Origin: Streptomyces monomycini
Lineage (GTDB): Bacteria; Actinomycetota; Actinomycetes; Streptomycetales; Streptomycetaceae
NCBI RefSeq assembly: GCF_022271435.1
Contig: NZ_JAFIQY010000001.1
Span: 434,001 to 498,000, forward strand
Reading direction: 5' to 3'
Length of the DNA: 64,000 bases
The notes beneath the pieces were generated by a model that did no database searches, was not told where the DNA came from, and saw only the letters and a list, made by a program, of their open reading frames with translations. Made by a program: the position numbers and the translations under genes. Of the stretch, positions 25,868 through 34,561 are shown piece after piece (within the stretch, counting starts at the first letter, position 1; each line of letters opens with the position of its first letter).

Positions 25868-27498
25868 GCCGGTCCTCCTCCCGTCCGGCCGCAGGACAGC
25901 TCCTCCCCCTGCGACGGGAGGCAGCCGCCTCGCGCTGCGGCGCGTAGCCTGCGCTGCCCGGCGAAGAGGCCTTCTACGGTGAACGCGTGGGTGTGCGTGG
26001 GGAAGTGGGTGAGGAGCGGCCGCGGGCCGTACATGAGCGGTACGCCCGGCCAGGTGCCGTCGTCGCGCTGGGTCTCCACGAGGTAGGTCAGTCCTGGCGC
26101 CCAGAGGGCTTCGTCGTGGAGGCCACCCCGTTCCAGGGCGGCGAGTGCCAGGCCGGTGGCGGCGGGGGTGCTCGGGCCGCCTGCCTCGACGGGCCAGCCG
26201 CCGTCGGGGTTACGGGTTTCGGCCAGTGCGCGGGCGGCGGGGTGGCCGTCCGGCGAGGCGGAGGCGTCGAGGGCGGGCAGGGCCTCGGCCGTCGCGTACG
26301 CGAGGCCCCGGTACCAGCCGGCGTGCCAGCGTCCCCGGCCGTCGAGGCGTTCGGTGAGCCAGGCGCGTGCCGTGCCCAAGTCCACGCGGTGGCGGCCGGA
26401 ATGGCAGGCCAGCGCGGTGACGACGTGGGCGATCACGTCGTCCACCGGGGGATCTCCGGCGGACTGCCAGGTCCGCCAGAGCCCGTCGTCCCGCTGCTGC
26501 CGGGCCAGGTGCCGCACCCCCGCCCGGATCACCCCGCCGGGAGCGCCGCTCGCGCCGTGCAGGGCGATCAGGGCGGCCCCGGTGGTGTCGTTGTCGGACT
26601 CGACGCCCAGGCGGTACGGCCAGCCGCCGTCCGGATTCTGCGCAGCGACGAGGTACCCGACGGCTGCGGGCAGCGCGTGGCGGTCGAAGTCCGCCGCGCC
26701 CCGGAAGGCGCGTACGGCCAGCGCGGTGTCCCAGACGTCGCTGGTGGAGAAGCGCCAGGTGCCGTCGGCGTGTTGGCTGGTGAGCAGGTACTCCGTGCAG
26801 CGGCGGGCGGCGGCGGTGCCGGGAGCGGCGGCCTGGAGGGCGAGCCCCGCGAGAGCCGTGGTGACCGGGTTGGCGGAGAAGTCGCCCGCCGGGGACTGCT
26901 GGTCGGCGATCGTACGGGCGGCGTACAGGGCGGCCCGCTGGTCCCCGAAGTGGGCTGCCACGAGGGCGTGCGCGGACCAGAGTTCCACGCGCGACCAGCG
27001 CTTGAGCCGTCCCGGGGCGGCGACCGCGGTGGCCAGCTGCGTACGCAGGGCGTCGGGTCCGGCGCCGCCGCGGACCGTCCGGCCGGTGTGCAGGGCGAGG
27101 GCCTGGAGGAGCCGGGCCCGGGCCGACAGCGCCGGGTCCTCGAAGGCGGGGTGACCGACGTCTACCGGCCCGTCGGTGCCCAGGGCCAGGGACAGCAGCG
27201 CGCTTTCCACCGCACGGGCCACCGGGTGGTGGTCCTGCGGGGCGGCCCCGGCGGCGAGCCAGGCCCGGCCCCGTTCGGCGGCGTGACCGGCGCCGGGTCG
27301 GGGTGACCGCGCCAGGGCCAGCGTGCACAGCGCGGTCTCGGTGATCCGGGGGTCGGGGGTGGCGAGCCATGAGCCGTTGTCGCGCTGCGTGGTGAGGGCA
27401 TGCCGGGTGGCGAGGGCGAGGGAACGGTTCACCCGTGGTACGAGCGTGGGCGACAAGCGGGCGACCGGTAGGTGCGGTAACACGCGTCCTGCTGACAT
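25864..27498 (-). CDS. Squalene-cyclase-like class II terpene cyclase
   Basis: 544 residues from ATG 27498 with GAGG upstream. The protein is built from alpha-barrel QW-type repeats (QRDNGSW, QHADGTW, QNPDGGW, RNPDGGW, QRDDGTW) characteristic of squalene-hopene and class II diterpene cyclases. At the place of the protonating DxDD motif stands ESDNDTTG (Asp302-Asn-Asp304-Thr-Thr). A DxD core is kept, but the fourth residue is Thr. The length fits two-domain bacterial class II cyclases (about 500-550) rather than squalene-hopene cyclase (about 630). It heads an operon with a P450 and SDR and is divergent from a class I synthase, suggesting sequential class II then class I cyclisation. Confidence 0.8.
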   Translation of the reverse strand: MSAGRVLPHLPVARLSPTLVPRVNRSLALATRHALTTQRDNGSWLATPDPRITETALCTLALARSPRPGAGHAAERGRAWLAAGAAPQDHHPVARAVESALLSLALGTDGPVDVGHPAFEDPALSARARLLQALALHTGRTVRGGAGPDALRTQLATAVAAPGRLKRWSRVELWSAHALVAAHFGDQRAALYAARTIADQQSPAGDFSANPVTTALAGLALQAAAPGTAAARRCTEYLLTSQHADGTWRFSTSDVWDTALAVRAFRGAADFDRHALPAAVGYLVAAQNPDGGWPYRLGVESDNDTTGAALIALHGASGAPGGVIRAGVRHLARQQRDDGLWRTWQSAGDPPVDDVIAHVVTALACHSGRHRVDLGTARAWLTERLDGRGRWHAGWYRGLAYATAEALPALDASASPDGHPAARALAETRNPDGGWPVEAGGPSTPAATGLALAALERGGLHDEALWAPGLTYLVETQRDDGTWPGVPLMYGPRPLLTHFPTHTHAFTVEGLFAGQRRLRAAARGGCLPSQGEELSCGRTGGGPA

Positions 27499-27734
27499 CT
27501 TGCCTCGATTTCTGGTGGTCCCGCCTGTACTTGGTGCATACGCGCCGTCAACCCGACGGCCGGTCCCGCGTACCGCCGAGCGGCCGGGGGACGACCGGGC
27601 GGCCCGGCCCTGCGCGGCGGCTTCGGGGCACGTCGGGCCCCGGGGCGGCGGACCGCGTCCGGGCCCGCGCGACGTAGCCTGACGGCGTGTACACCTCACG
27701 GCCGGCCGGCCACCTTCCCCGGGAGATCGTCTCC

Positions 27735-29123
27735 ATGGCGGACACATGCTCCGCCGCCTTGCAGAACATGCCCAGACTGGAAAATTGGCTCAAAAAGCTC
27801 GGTTTACCCGTGGACACGGCGCTGGTCCCCCTCATGTGCCTGCAGACGGCCTTCTTCACCCCGTGGCTGCCGCCTGAAACCTGCCTCCGGATGTCCCGGC
27901 TGACGGTCTGGCTGATGGCGATCGACAACGTCCTGGACGCGCCCGCAGCGCCCGGCACGCCGGGCCCGGACTGGCCCGCGGCCCGCGTCGACGCCTGGCA
28001 CCGGATCCTCGACGGGCACGACGACGGCAGCGACGATCCCGTGGCGCGCGCTCTGGCCGGGATCGTCCGGGACGTGGACGGAAACGGACGGCCCGAACGC
28101 GCCGCCGTGTGGCGGGAAAGCATGCGTCAGACCCTGACCGGCATGCGGTACGAACACGAGACGGCCCGGACGGCGGCCGTCGGCGGCACGGCGCCCCCGC
28201 TGGCCGACTACCTGCGGCACGGCGCCTGGAGCATCGGCATCGAACAGCAGGTCACCGCCCTGTGGGCGTTTCTCGACGAGCCGGACCCGGCCGGGCGCGG
28301 CCTGCCGGTGCTGCGTACCGCGCTGCACGAGGCCGCGATCGCGATCCGCCTGCTCAACGACCTCCGCGGCCACCACCGGGAGCAGGCCGAGGGCAAGCCC
28401 GACGCCCTGGCCCTCGGCCTGACGGAACGGGAGGCGTACGAGCGCGCCGACGCGGGGCTGGAAAGCTGCCTGCGGACCCTGACTCCGCTCAGCACGTCCG
28501 GGTACGGTTCCGCGGTGGCGCTGGAGCGGGTGGTGATCTGGCACGCACGGATGTACCACCGCTTCGACCCCGTACGGCCCGGCCGGACCGCCGCCCCTCC
28601 GCTGCCGGGCAGTACCGCGCCCGCCCCGTTCGTCCCCCGGCCGAAGGAGGCCCCGCCCATGGGTATCGAGCAGGAAGTCCTGGACGCCGTCGCGTCCGGA
28701 GGCACGTACGGCACCGCGGAACTCGCGGACCTCTTCGACCGGTTGGAGCCCGTCGGCACCGCGGACCTGCTCGGCACATGGCGCGGCGGCGCCTTCGAGC
28801 ACACCAGCGAGAACGCCGCGATGCTGGCGAAGATGCGGTGGTACGGCAAACGGTTCGTCGACACCGACCACGTGGAACCGCTGCTCTGCCGCGACGAGGA
28901 CGGCACGGTCCACTCGTACACGGAGATGGGCCTGGCCTCGCTGCGCGAGGTCGTCCACCGCGGCAAGCAGTCCGCGGCGATGGTCTACGACCAGTTGCCG
29001 ATCATCGACCACTTCCGCCGTCTCACCGACGACGTCCTGCTGTGCGTGATGGACAAGAAGGGGGATCCGGAGGACTTCTACTTCCACCTCACGCGCGTAC
29101 CGGACGCCGACGTACGGGACTGA
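27735..29123 (+). CDS. Class I terpene synthase fused to a DUF4334 domain
   Basis: 462 residues from ATG 27735 (GGGAG nine bases upstream; GTG 27687 in the same frame is weaker). Residues 1-290 form an all-helical class I terpene synthase. The Asp-rich motif is DNVLD (64-68), and the second metal motif is NDLRGHHRE (208-216), an N-x3-G-x3-E form of the NSE triad. A proline-rich linker (about 280-310) leads to a DUF4334/GXWXG domain: LLGTWRGGAF (346-355), WYGKRF, then MVYDQLPIIDHFRR. I know of no described fusion of these two families. The internal start at 28659 could give the second domain alone. The gene is divergent from the class II cyclase; its 3' end overlaps the MocR gene tail to tail by 46 bases. 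Confidence 0.82.
   Translation: MADTCSAALQNMPRLENWLKKLGLPVDTALVPLMCLQTAFFTPWLPPETCLRMSRLTVWLMAIDNVLDAPAAPGTPGPDWPAARVDAWHRILDGHDDGSDDPVARALAGIVRDVDGNGRPERAAVWRESMRQTLTGMRYEHETARTAAVGGTAPPLADYLRHGAWSIGIEQQVTALWAFLDEPDPAGRGLPVLRTALHEAAIAIRLLNDLRGHHREQAEGKPDALALGLTEREAYERADAGLESCLRTLTPLSTSGYGSAVALERVVIWHARMYHRFDPVRPGRTAAPPLPGSTAPAPFVPRPKEAPPMGIEQEVLDAVASGGTYGTAELADLFDRLEPVGTADLLGTWRGGAFEHTSENAAMLAKMRWYGKRFVDTDHVEPLLCRDEDGTVHSYTEMGLASLREVVHRGKQSAAMVYDQLPIIDHFRRLTDDVLLCVMDKKGDPEDFYFHLTRVPDADVRD
28643..28661 (+). promoter_or_regulatory. Internal ribosome site and start inside the terpene synthase fusion
   Basis: GAAGGAGG at 28643-28650 is followed eight bases later by an in-frame ATG at 28659, exactly where the DUF4334 part begins. 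Translation from it would give a 154-residue DUF4334 protein. It looks like the preserved start of a once separate gene. Confidence 0.65.
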
Positions 29124-30568
29124 CGCCGGACCGCCGGTGACCGGAGCGCCGGGACGCCCGCGCCGCGCCCGCCGCCGTGGTCGTGCCAGGCGGCCGCCAG
29201 CCGCCGTACCGCTTCGGTCAGCCGGTCGGCGCCGGCGAGGAAGTGGATGCGGAGGAATTCCCCGCTGCCTCCCGAGGCGTCCAGTCCCCGGCCGGGCAGC
29301 ACGACGACGCCGTGCCGGAAGGCCGTCTGCGCGAAGGAGTCCCCGTCGCCGTGCGGCAGGCGCACCCACAGGGTCGTTCCGCCGGTCACGGACGGCACGT
29401 CCCAGTCCGGCAACTGCCGCGCCAGCTGCGCCCGCAGCTGGTCGTGGCGCGCCTGACGGTCGGCCGCCGCCTCCCGGCAGTGCTCTGCGAGGCCCGGGAG
29501 CAGTTCGGCGGCGGCCAGTTGGGCGGGGAGGTTCCCGCCGAGGTCGTGCACCGCGCGCAGCCGGGCGAGGCGGTCGACGACGGGCCGGGCCGCCCGGACC
29601 CAGCCGACGCGCAGCCCGCCCCAGACGCTCTTGCTGAGCGAGCCCACGGAGACGACCGACGCGCCGAACGCGGCGAGCGGTGAGGGCGTCCGGTGCCCGG
29701 GGAAGGCGAGGTCGGCCAGGACTTCGTCGTCGATGAGCGGGACGTCCGCGTCGGCGGCGGCCACGGCGAGACGCCGGCGCGCGAGCTGCGGCAGGACCGC
29801 GCCGGTCGGATTGTGGTGGGTGGACACGAGGTAGGCGAGGCCGGGGCGGCGTGCCGAGGCGCGTACTGCCGCTTCGAAACCGTCCAGGCCGACGGGAAGG
29901 GTCCGCAGGCGCACGGCGTGCTCACGGAGCGCCTCCAGCGCGTCCGGATAGGTGGGCGCCTCGATCAGCGCCGTGCCGCCGGGCTGGAGGAAGGCGCGGG
30001 CCAGCAGCGAGAGGGCCTGCTGCCCGCCGTTGGTGATCAGGACGTTCTCGGGCTCGGTCGGCACTCCGCGCCGCGCGTAGTGCCGGGCGACGGCGCGGCG
30101 CAGCAGCGGGTGGCCCGACGGGTGGTACCCGATGTCGTCCTCGACCGTGGCCAGCCGGGACAGGGCCCGCTCGTACGCGGTCAGCAGGACCGGTGGTGGC
30201 GCGGTGGGGGCGGCGCACGCCAGGAAGATCGTGTCGTCGTCGCGGGGCTCCAGGAGGTGGAGGAAGACCGGGGCTTTGGTGCTCTCCTGGAGCCCGGTAC
30301 GCGGTGTCCCTGCTACCCGGGTGCCGCTCCCCTGACGCCGGGTGATCCGGCCTTCCCGGCGGAGTTGTTCGTACGCGGCGACGACCGTGCCGCGTCCTAC
30401 GGCGAGCGCGGAGGCCAGCGCCCGGTCGGGCGGCAGCGCCGTACCCGCAGGCAGCTCGCCCTCGTCCACGAGGCGTCGCAGGCGCGCGGCGAGCAGGAGG
30501 TACAGCGGCCCGCGGCCGGCCGACCACCGGCCCAGGCGGTCGGCCAGTGCGGCTGGGTCCGTGGGCAT
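29078..30568 (-). CDS. MocR/PdxR-type regulator (GntR-aminotransferase fusion)
   Basis: 496 residues from ATG 30568. The N-terminal GntR winged helix (about 15-85: LYLLLAARLRRLVDEGELPA, LAVGRGTVVAAYEQLRREG) is joined to a fold-type I aminotransferase domain (about 115-465) with VLITNGGQQALSLLARAF and the PLP lysine in SLSKSVWGGLR (about residue 313). MocR proteins use PLP or an amino compound as effector and often control a divergent gene, here the cupin. The start codon overlaps the cupin start on the other strand. About 40 extra basic residues at the C-terminus arise from read-through into the terpene synthase 3' end. Confidence 0.85.
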   Translation of the reverse strand: MPTDPAALADRLGRWSAGRGPLYLLLAARLRRLVDEGELPAGTALPPDRALASALAVGRGTVVAAYEQLRREGRITRRQGSGTRVAGTPRTGLQESTKAPVFLHLLEPRDDDTIFLACAAPTAPPPVLLTAYERALSRLATVEDDIGYHPSGHPLLRRAVARHYARRGVPTEPENVLITNGGQQALSLLARAFLQPGGTALIEAPTYPDALEALREHAVRLRTLPVGLDGFEAAVRASARRPGLAYLVSTHHNPTGAVLPQLARRRLAVAAADADVPLIDDEVLADLAFPGHRTPSPLAAFGASVVSVGSLSKSVWGGLRVGWVRAARPVVDRLARLRAVHDLGGNLPAQLAAAELLPGLAEHCREAAADRQARHDQLRAQLARQLPDWDVPSVTGGTTLWVRLPHGDGDSFAQTAFRHGVVVLPGRGLDASGGSGEFLRIHFLAGADRLTEAVRRLAAAWHDHGGGRGAGVPALRSPAVRRQSRTSASGTRVRWK

Positions 30569-30926
30569 GACCACCACACACCACGAAGCCCGGCCTCACG
30601 CCCCCGCAGCGGTATCGGTCGCCGACGCCGTCGCCGCCCTCCCCGGGCCCTACCAGCAGCACACCCTGGCGAGGGTGAACGACACCACCGCCGTCCGTCT
30701 CGCACGGTTCGAAGGTGCCTTCCCCTGGCACCACCACGACGAGGACGAACTGTTCCTGTGCTGGGACGGCACCTTCCGTATCGAGCTGGAAGGCCGGGAC
30801 CCGGTGGTGCTGAAGGCGGGCGAGCTGTTCGTCGTCCCCAGGGGGACACGGCACCGGCCCGTGGCGGAGGAGAGCGCGCACGCGCTGCTCATCGAGCACC
30901 CCGACACGCAGCAGTACGGAAGCTGA
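30567..30926 (+). CDS. Cupin-domain protein
   Basis: 119 residues from ATG 30567. A single small cupin barrel: the first metal motif is FPWHHHDEDELFLCWDGTF (G-x5-HxH-x3,4-E pattern) and the second is VPRGTRHRPV with its histidine. It could be a mannose-6-phosphate isomerase-like or other metal-binding cupin; the substrate is unknown. Its ATG overlaps the ATG of the divergent MocR regulator in the shared CATG at 30566-30569. Neither gene has a usual ribosome site there, so both may be leaderless. It is probably the target of that regulator. Confidence 0.8.
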   Translation: MTTTHHEARPHAPAAVSVADAVAALPGPYQQHTLARVNDTTAVRLARFEGAFPWHHHDEDELFLCWDGTFRIELEGRDPVVLKAGELFVVPRGTRHRPVAEESAHALLIEHPDTQQYGS

Positions 30927-30968
30927 CACCCGCGGGCGCCGCCGCTCCGCGAGCAGCGGCGCGCGGCT

Positions 30969-31919
30969 CTACTCCGGGTCGCCGAAATTCCATACCGCGT
31001 GCGCGCCCGGGCCGACGACGAGGGCAGACCGGCCGACCCGTTCCTCGTGCCGCCGCTCGACCGGCCGGTTGAGCGCGAACGTGACCTGTCGCAGCCCCGC
31101 CTGACCGAGCGGAACCGCGTCGAACCGGATGCGGGTGCCGCCACGCTGGGCGACGACGCCTCCGTCGGCCGCCTGCTGGACGACGAACCCGCCGGCCCGC
31201 AGCAGCGGGACCGTGTTGGCGATGTCCCGCCGGGTGACCGCGAGGCGCACGGACGTCACGTCGCGCATCAGGTGGTCCCGGTAGGCATCGGGCAGATAGC
31301 GCTCGCGGCCGACGTCGCCGGGATACCGGGCCGGTCCCGTCCTACCGCGCGGGTCGGCGAAGTACTCCGGCCGGTACTCCATCGCCCAGGCGGCGAAGAC
31401 GTCGTACTGGAGCGTGGTGAAGGCGCCGTCGAACCACGGCACCGGGACACCGTCGCCGAAGTCCCGCGTCTGCCGGAACTCGACGGGTTCGGTGACCCCC
31501 TCCTCCTTCAGCCGCCCGGTCACCTTCGCCAGGTCGCCGGCGCGCTCCACGGAGACTCCCGTCCCCGTGGAGCCGAGGGCGCCGCTCTGGCCGGGCAGGT
31601 CCCCCACCCCGAACAGTTCGAGGTAGGTCTCCCGGCCCCTCAGATAACGGCCGGTCCAGCTCTCGCCACCGCTGCCCGTGGTGGTACGGACCTCGAAGTC
31701 GGCGAAGTCACGCAGGTAAGCCGAGTGTTCGATCGCGTCGGCGGTCGCCCGGTCGAGCACTCCGTAGGCGTGGTTGTAGAACAACAGCTGCCGGCCCGTC
31801 TGCGGCGCGGCCGTCGCGGCACGCGCCGCGCCGGTGCTCCCTTCGGCCGCCCCGGTGAGGGCGGCGGCGAGGACCACGGTGACGGTCACGGCCAGGCGCG
31901 ACATCCGGCGAAGCAGCAT
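30969..31919 (-). CDS. Secreted DUF5829 family protein
   Basis: 316 residues from ATG 31919. A signal peptide (LAVTVTVVLAAALTGAAEGS) and alanine-rich spacer precede the DUF5829 domain. The text is highly characteristic: LLFYNHAYGVLDRATADAIE, FEVRTTTGSGGESWTGRYL, ETYLELFGVGD, VEFRQTRDFGDGVPVPWFD. The domain has a glyoxalase/VOC-like flavour, but no function is known. The ribosome site before 31919 is weak; ATG 31904 is an alternative. It is a single gene between the cupin (convergent) and the DoxX gene. Confidence 0.82.
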   Translation of the reverse strand: MLLRRMSRLAVTVTVVLAAALTGAAEGSTGAARAATAAPQTGRQLLFYNHAYGVLDRATADAIEHSAYLRDFADFEVRTTTGSGGESWTGRYLRGRETYLELFGVGDLPGQSGALGSTGTGVSVERAGDLAKVTGRLKEEGVTEPVEFRQTRDFGDGVPVPWFDGAFTTLQYDVFAAWAMEYRPEYFADPRGRTGPARYPGDVGRERYLPDAYRDHLMRDVTSVRLAVTRRDIANTVPLLRAGGFVVQQAADGGVVAQRGGTRIRFDAVPLGQAGLRQVTFALNRPVERRHEERVGRSALVVGPGAHAVWNFGDPE

Positions 31920-32031
31920 GCGGGCGAGCGTAGGCGGAGGTCGACACGGACGCTGCCGGTCCGGTCAGGACGTCGCAAAAACGATGCTTCCTGAACGCTG
32001 CGACGGCACGGTCGTGATCACACGGCGGACG

Positions 32032-32562
32032 TCACCCCTGCCCGTCCTCCGCCACCTGCCGTGCCCGCTTGTTGCGCGCGCCCACGACCAGCGCCGTGGC
32101 CACCCCGGTCACCGCGAGGGCCACCGGGACCATCCAGCCGCGGTTGACGGAGTGGCCGAGCGCGTGGTCGAGGGAGATCCGGCCGGGCCCGGTGATGCCC
32201 AGTCCGATCGTCGTCAGTCCGAGGAAGGCCGGGTGCTCGTAGCCGCCGCTCTGCGCGAAGAACCCGTTCGGGGCGTGGACGGCGGCGGCACCCGCCATCG
32301 CGCCCGCCGCGGCCGCTCCGGCGGCTGGGGTGGCCAGCCCCAGAGCCAGCAGGACACCGCCGCCGGCCTCGGTGAGCCCGGCGACCGTGGCGTTGGCCTT
32401 GCCCGGCGTATAGCCGACGGACTCCATGAACTGGCCGGTGCCTTCGATACCGCCTCCGCCGAACCAGCCGAAGAGCTTCTGCGCGCCGTGCGCGGCCAGC
32501 ACACCGCCGGTTCCCACACGCAGGAGCAGCAGGCCGACATCACGTCGGTCGAAACAGGTCAC
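32032..32562 (-). CDS. DoxX family membrane protein
   Basis: 176 residues from GTG 32562, with GGGAG upstream. Four membrane helices in the DoxX pattern: LLLLRVGTGGVLAAHGAQKL, then FGWFGGGG, ATVAGLTEAGGGVLLALGLA, AAAGAMAGAAA, and a last helix VALAVTGVATALVV with a basic tail. DoxX relatives are linked to thiol redox balance and quinone-type electron transfer in some bacteria, but many have no assigned role. The gene stands alone, with 112 bases to the DUF5829 gene and 138 to the MFS gene. Confidence 0.82.
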   Translation of the reverse strand: MTCFDRRDVGLLLLRVGTGGVLAAHGAQKLFGWFGGGGIEGTGQFMESVGYTPGKANATVAGLTEAGGGVLLALGLATPAAGAAAAGAMAGAAAVHAPNGFFAQSGGYEHPAFLGLTTIGLGITGPGRISLDHALGHSVNRGWMVPVALAVTGVATALVVGARNKRARQVAEDGQG

Positions 32563-32700
32563 GATGGGCTCCCGGGGCAGCCGAACAGGGATGGTCCCCT
32601 CCCGCGTGCCCATCCTCCCTCCCCCGGCGCGCCACGGGCTCGCCCACTCGGCCGTTCGGGTGACGGGGGTCGCGGAGGGGACCTCGCCCCTCCGTGTGGC

Positions 32701-34350
32701 CTACTTCCCTGCCCGCGCGCGCTCCGGCGTCCGAGTGCCGTCGTCGAGTTCACGCAGGAACCAGGTCAGGACGAAACCGGCCAGCAGCACGGCTCCGGCG
32801 GCGAGGAACATGACGTGGAAACCGTGCGCGAAGGACTCGGTGACCGACTGCGCCAGCCTGGTGTCGATGCCGCGGAGCAAGGACGTGTCGTCCAGGTCGA
32901 TGCCCGTACCGCGCCCCGACTCGACCATGGCCAGAAAGCGGTGGTTGGCGGGGTCGCCGGTGACCGCCGGGTCCGTGAGGAGGCCCGCGAAACGGCCGGA
33001 GCGCAGCAGGTCGGCCAGCCGGCCGAGCGCCACCGTGAACAGGACGGAGAACAGGACCGCGATGCCGGTGGAACCGCCGATCTGCCGGCACAGGCCGGAC
33101 GCGGCGTTCGCCACCCCGAGCTGGCTCTTGGGGGCCGCGTTCTGCATGGCCAGGGTGATGACCGTCTGGGACAGTCCGATGCCGGTGCCCAGCCAGCCGA
33201 CGATCAGGACGATGCCCCACATCGGCGTCGTGGCGCCGGCCGCGGCGAGGGTCAGCAGCGCTCCGGCCATGGAGCCCAGGCCCACGACGGCGAGCTTCTT
33301 GAACCGGCCCGAGGCCGCGATGAGTCTGCCGGACACCATCTGGGAGGCGATGGTGCCCACCATGAAGGGAATGACCACCAGCCCCGCCTCGGTCGGGGTC
33401 CGTCCCTGCACCAGTTGGAGGAACAGCGGCAGGGTGGTCACCGTACCGAAGATGCCGACGCCGATCGTGAAGTTGACCGCCGAGCACAGGGCGATGCCGC
33501 CCCGCCGGAACAGCCGGAGCGGGAGCACGGCTTCGTCGCCGCGCCGCAGCTCGACGCGGAGGAACAGCGCCAGTCCCGCCGCGCCCAGCGCGAAGAGGAC
33601 GAGGGAGACCGGCGCGGTCCAGCCCCAGGACCGGCCCTGTTCGGCCACGATCAACAGCGGTACCAGGAACAGTGCCAGCGCCGCGGCGCCCAGTACGTCC
33701 ATCCGGTGTGCGCGGCGCTCGTGCGGCAGGGTGAGGGCTTTGCGTACGGTGACCAGGGCCAGCAATCCCAGCGGCACATTCAGCAGGAACACCCAGCGCC
33801 AGCCGGCCACCCCGAAGACCGCACCGGCTTCAGCGAAGGCCCCGCCCGCCAGCGGACCGACGACACTGGCCGCCACCCAGGCCAGCTGAAGGAAAGCGAA
33901 GTAGCGCCCGCGTTCCCGCACCGGCGCCAGATCGGCGACGACCGCGGTGGGCAGGGACATCAGCCCGCCGCCGCCCAGCCCCTGGACCGCCCGGTAGAGG
34001 GCGAGTTCGGTCATCGACCCGGCCGTACCGCACAGGACCGATCCGGCGACGAACACGGCGATCGAGACCAGGTACATCGGCTTGCGCCCGTGGATGTCGG
34101 AGAGCTTGCCGTAGAAGGGCATCGCCAGCACGGAGGCGATGAGATACGCGGTCGTCGCCCACGCCTGCTCGGTCTGGCCGTGCAGCTCGTCCGCGATGGT
34201 GCGCATCGCGGTGGCGACGACCGTCTGGTCCAGTGCCGCGAGGAAGACGGCCAGCAGCAGCCCCGACATGGCCGTCGCCCTCTGCCGGTGGGTGAACGTC
34301 CCGCCTGCCTGGGCCGCCTCGCCGGCGGTGCCCGGATGCGCGGATGACAC
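32701..34350 (-). CDS. DHA2-family MFS drug transporter (14 helices)
   Basis: 549 residues from GTG 34350, with GTGAGG upstream. Fourteen predicted membrane helices. The EmrB/QacA motifs are clear: LAALDQTVVATAMRTIADEL (motif D1), GKLSDIHGRKPM (motif A), RAVQGLGGGGLMSL, and GPLAGGAFAEAGAVFGVAGW leading to RWVFLLNVPLG (motif C and its follow-up). It exports drugs or a natural product by proton exchange. It is divergent from a MarR regulator with a palindromic site between them, so expression is probably derepressed by its substrate. Confidence 0.9.
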   Translation of the reverse strand: MSSAHPGTAGEAAQAGGTFTHRQRATAMSGLLLAVFLAALDQTVVATAMRTIADELHGQTEQAWATTAYLIASVLAMPFYGKLSDIHGRKPMYLVSIAVFVAGSVLCGTAGSMTELALYRAVQGLGGGGLMSLPTAVVADLAPVRERGRYFAFLQLAWVAASVVGPLAGGAFAEAGAVFGVAGWRWVFLLNVPLGLLALVTVRKALTLPHERRAHRMDVLGAAALALFLVPLLIVAEQGRSWGWTAPVSLVLFALGAAGLALFLRVELRRGDEAVLPLRLFRRGGIALCSAVNFTIGVGIFGTVTTLPLFLQLVQGRTPTEAGLVVIPFMVGTIASQMVSGRLIAASGRFKKLAVVGLGSMAGALLTLAAAGATTPMWGIVLIVGWLGTGIGLSQTVITLAMQNAAPKSQLGVANAASGLCRQIGGSTGIAVLFSVLFTVALGRLADLLRSGRFAGLLTDPAVTGDPANHRFLAMVESGRGTGIDLDDTSLLRGIDTRLAQSVTESFAHGFHVMFLAAGAVLLAGFVLTWFLRELDDGTRTPERARAGK

Positions 34351-34462
34351 GGTTCCTCACTCTCCAGGCCGGGGGTCACGGCACCGTCCGCGCAGCCCGC
34401 ACCCTGCCGGCTCACGGTCGGCGCCCCGGCCGGACGCCGAGCGTAATCACCGGAACGGATTT

Positions 34463-34478
34463 CGACAAGCCCTTGTCG
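34463..34478. promoter_or_regulatory. Putative MarR operator
   Basis: CGACAAG-CC-CTTGTCG is a perfect 7-base inverted repeat in the 211-base gap between the MFS pump (minus) and the MarR gene (plus). Its size and position fit a MarR dimer site controlling both. Confidence 0.65.
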
Positions 34479-34561
34479 TTTTCCCGGGAGGGGGCGCTCC
34501 GGCAGGCCGTACCAGGAGAGGCACGGAACGCCGCGCAAGGCCGGGGATCTACGCTGTGGCC

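Noticed and set aside
31834..34347. An open frame of over 800 codons antisense to the DoxX and MFS genes
   Set aside because: Composition is Gln/Gly/Arg/Asp-rich with no fold or ribosome site; it mirrors the membrane genes on the opposite strand.
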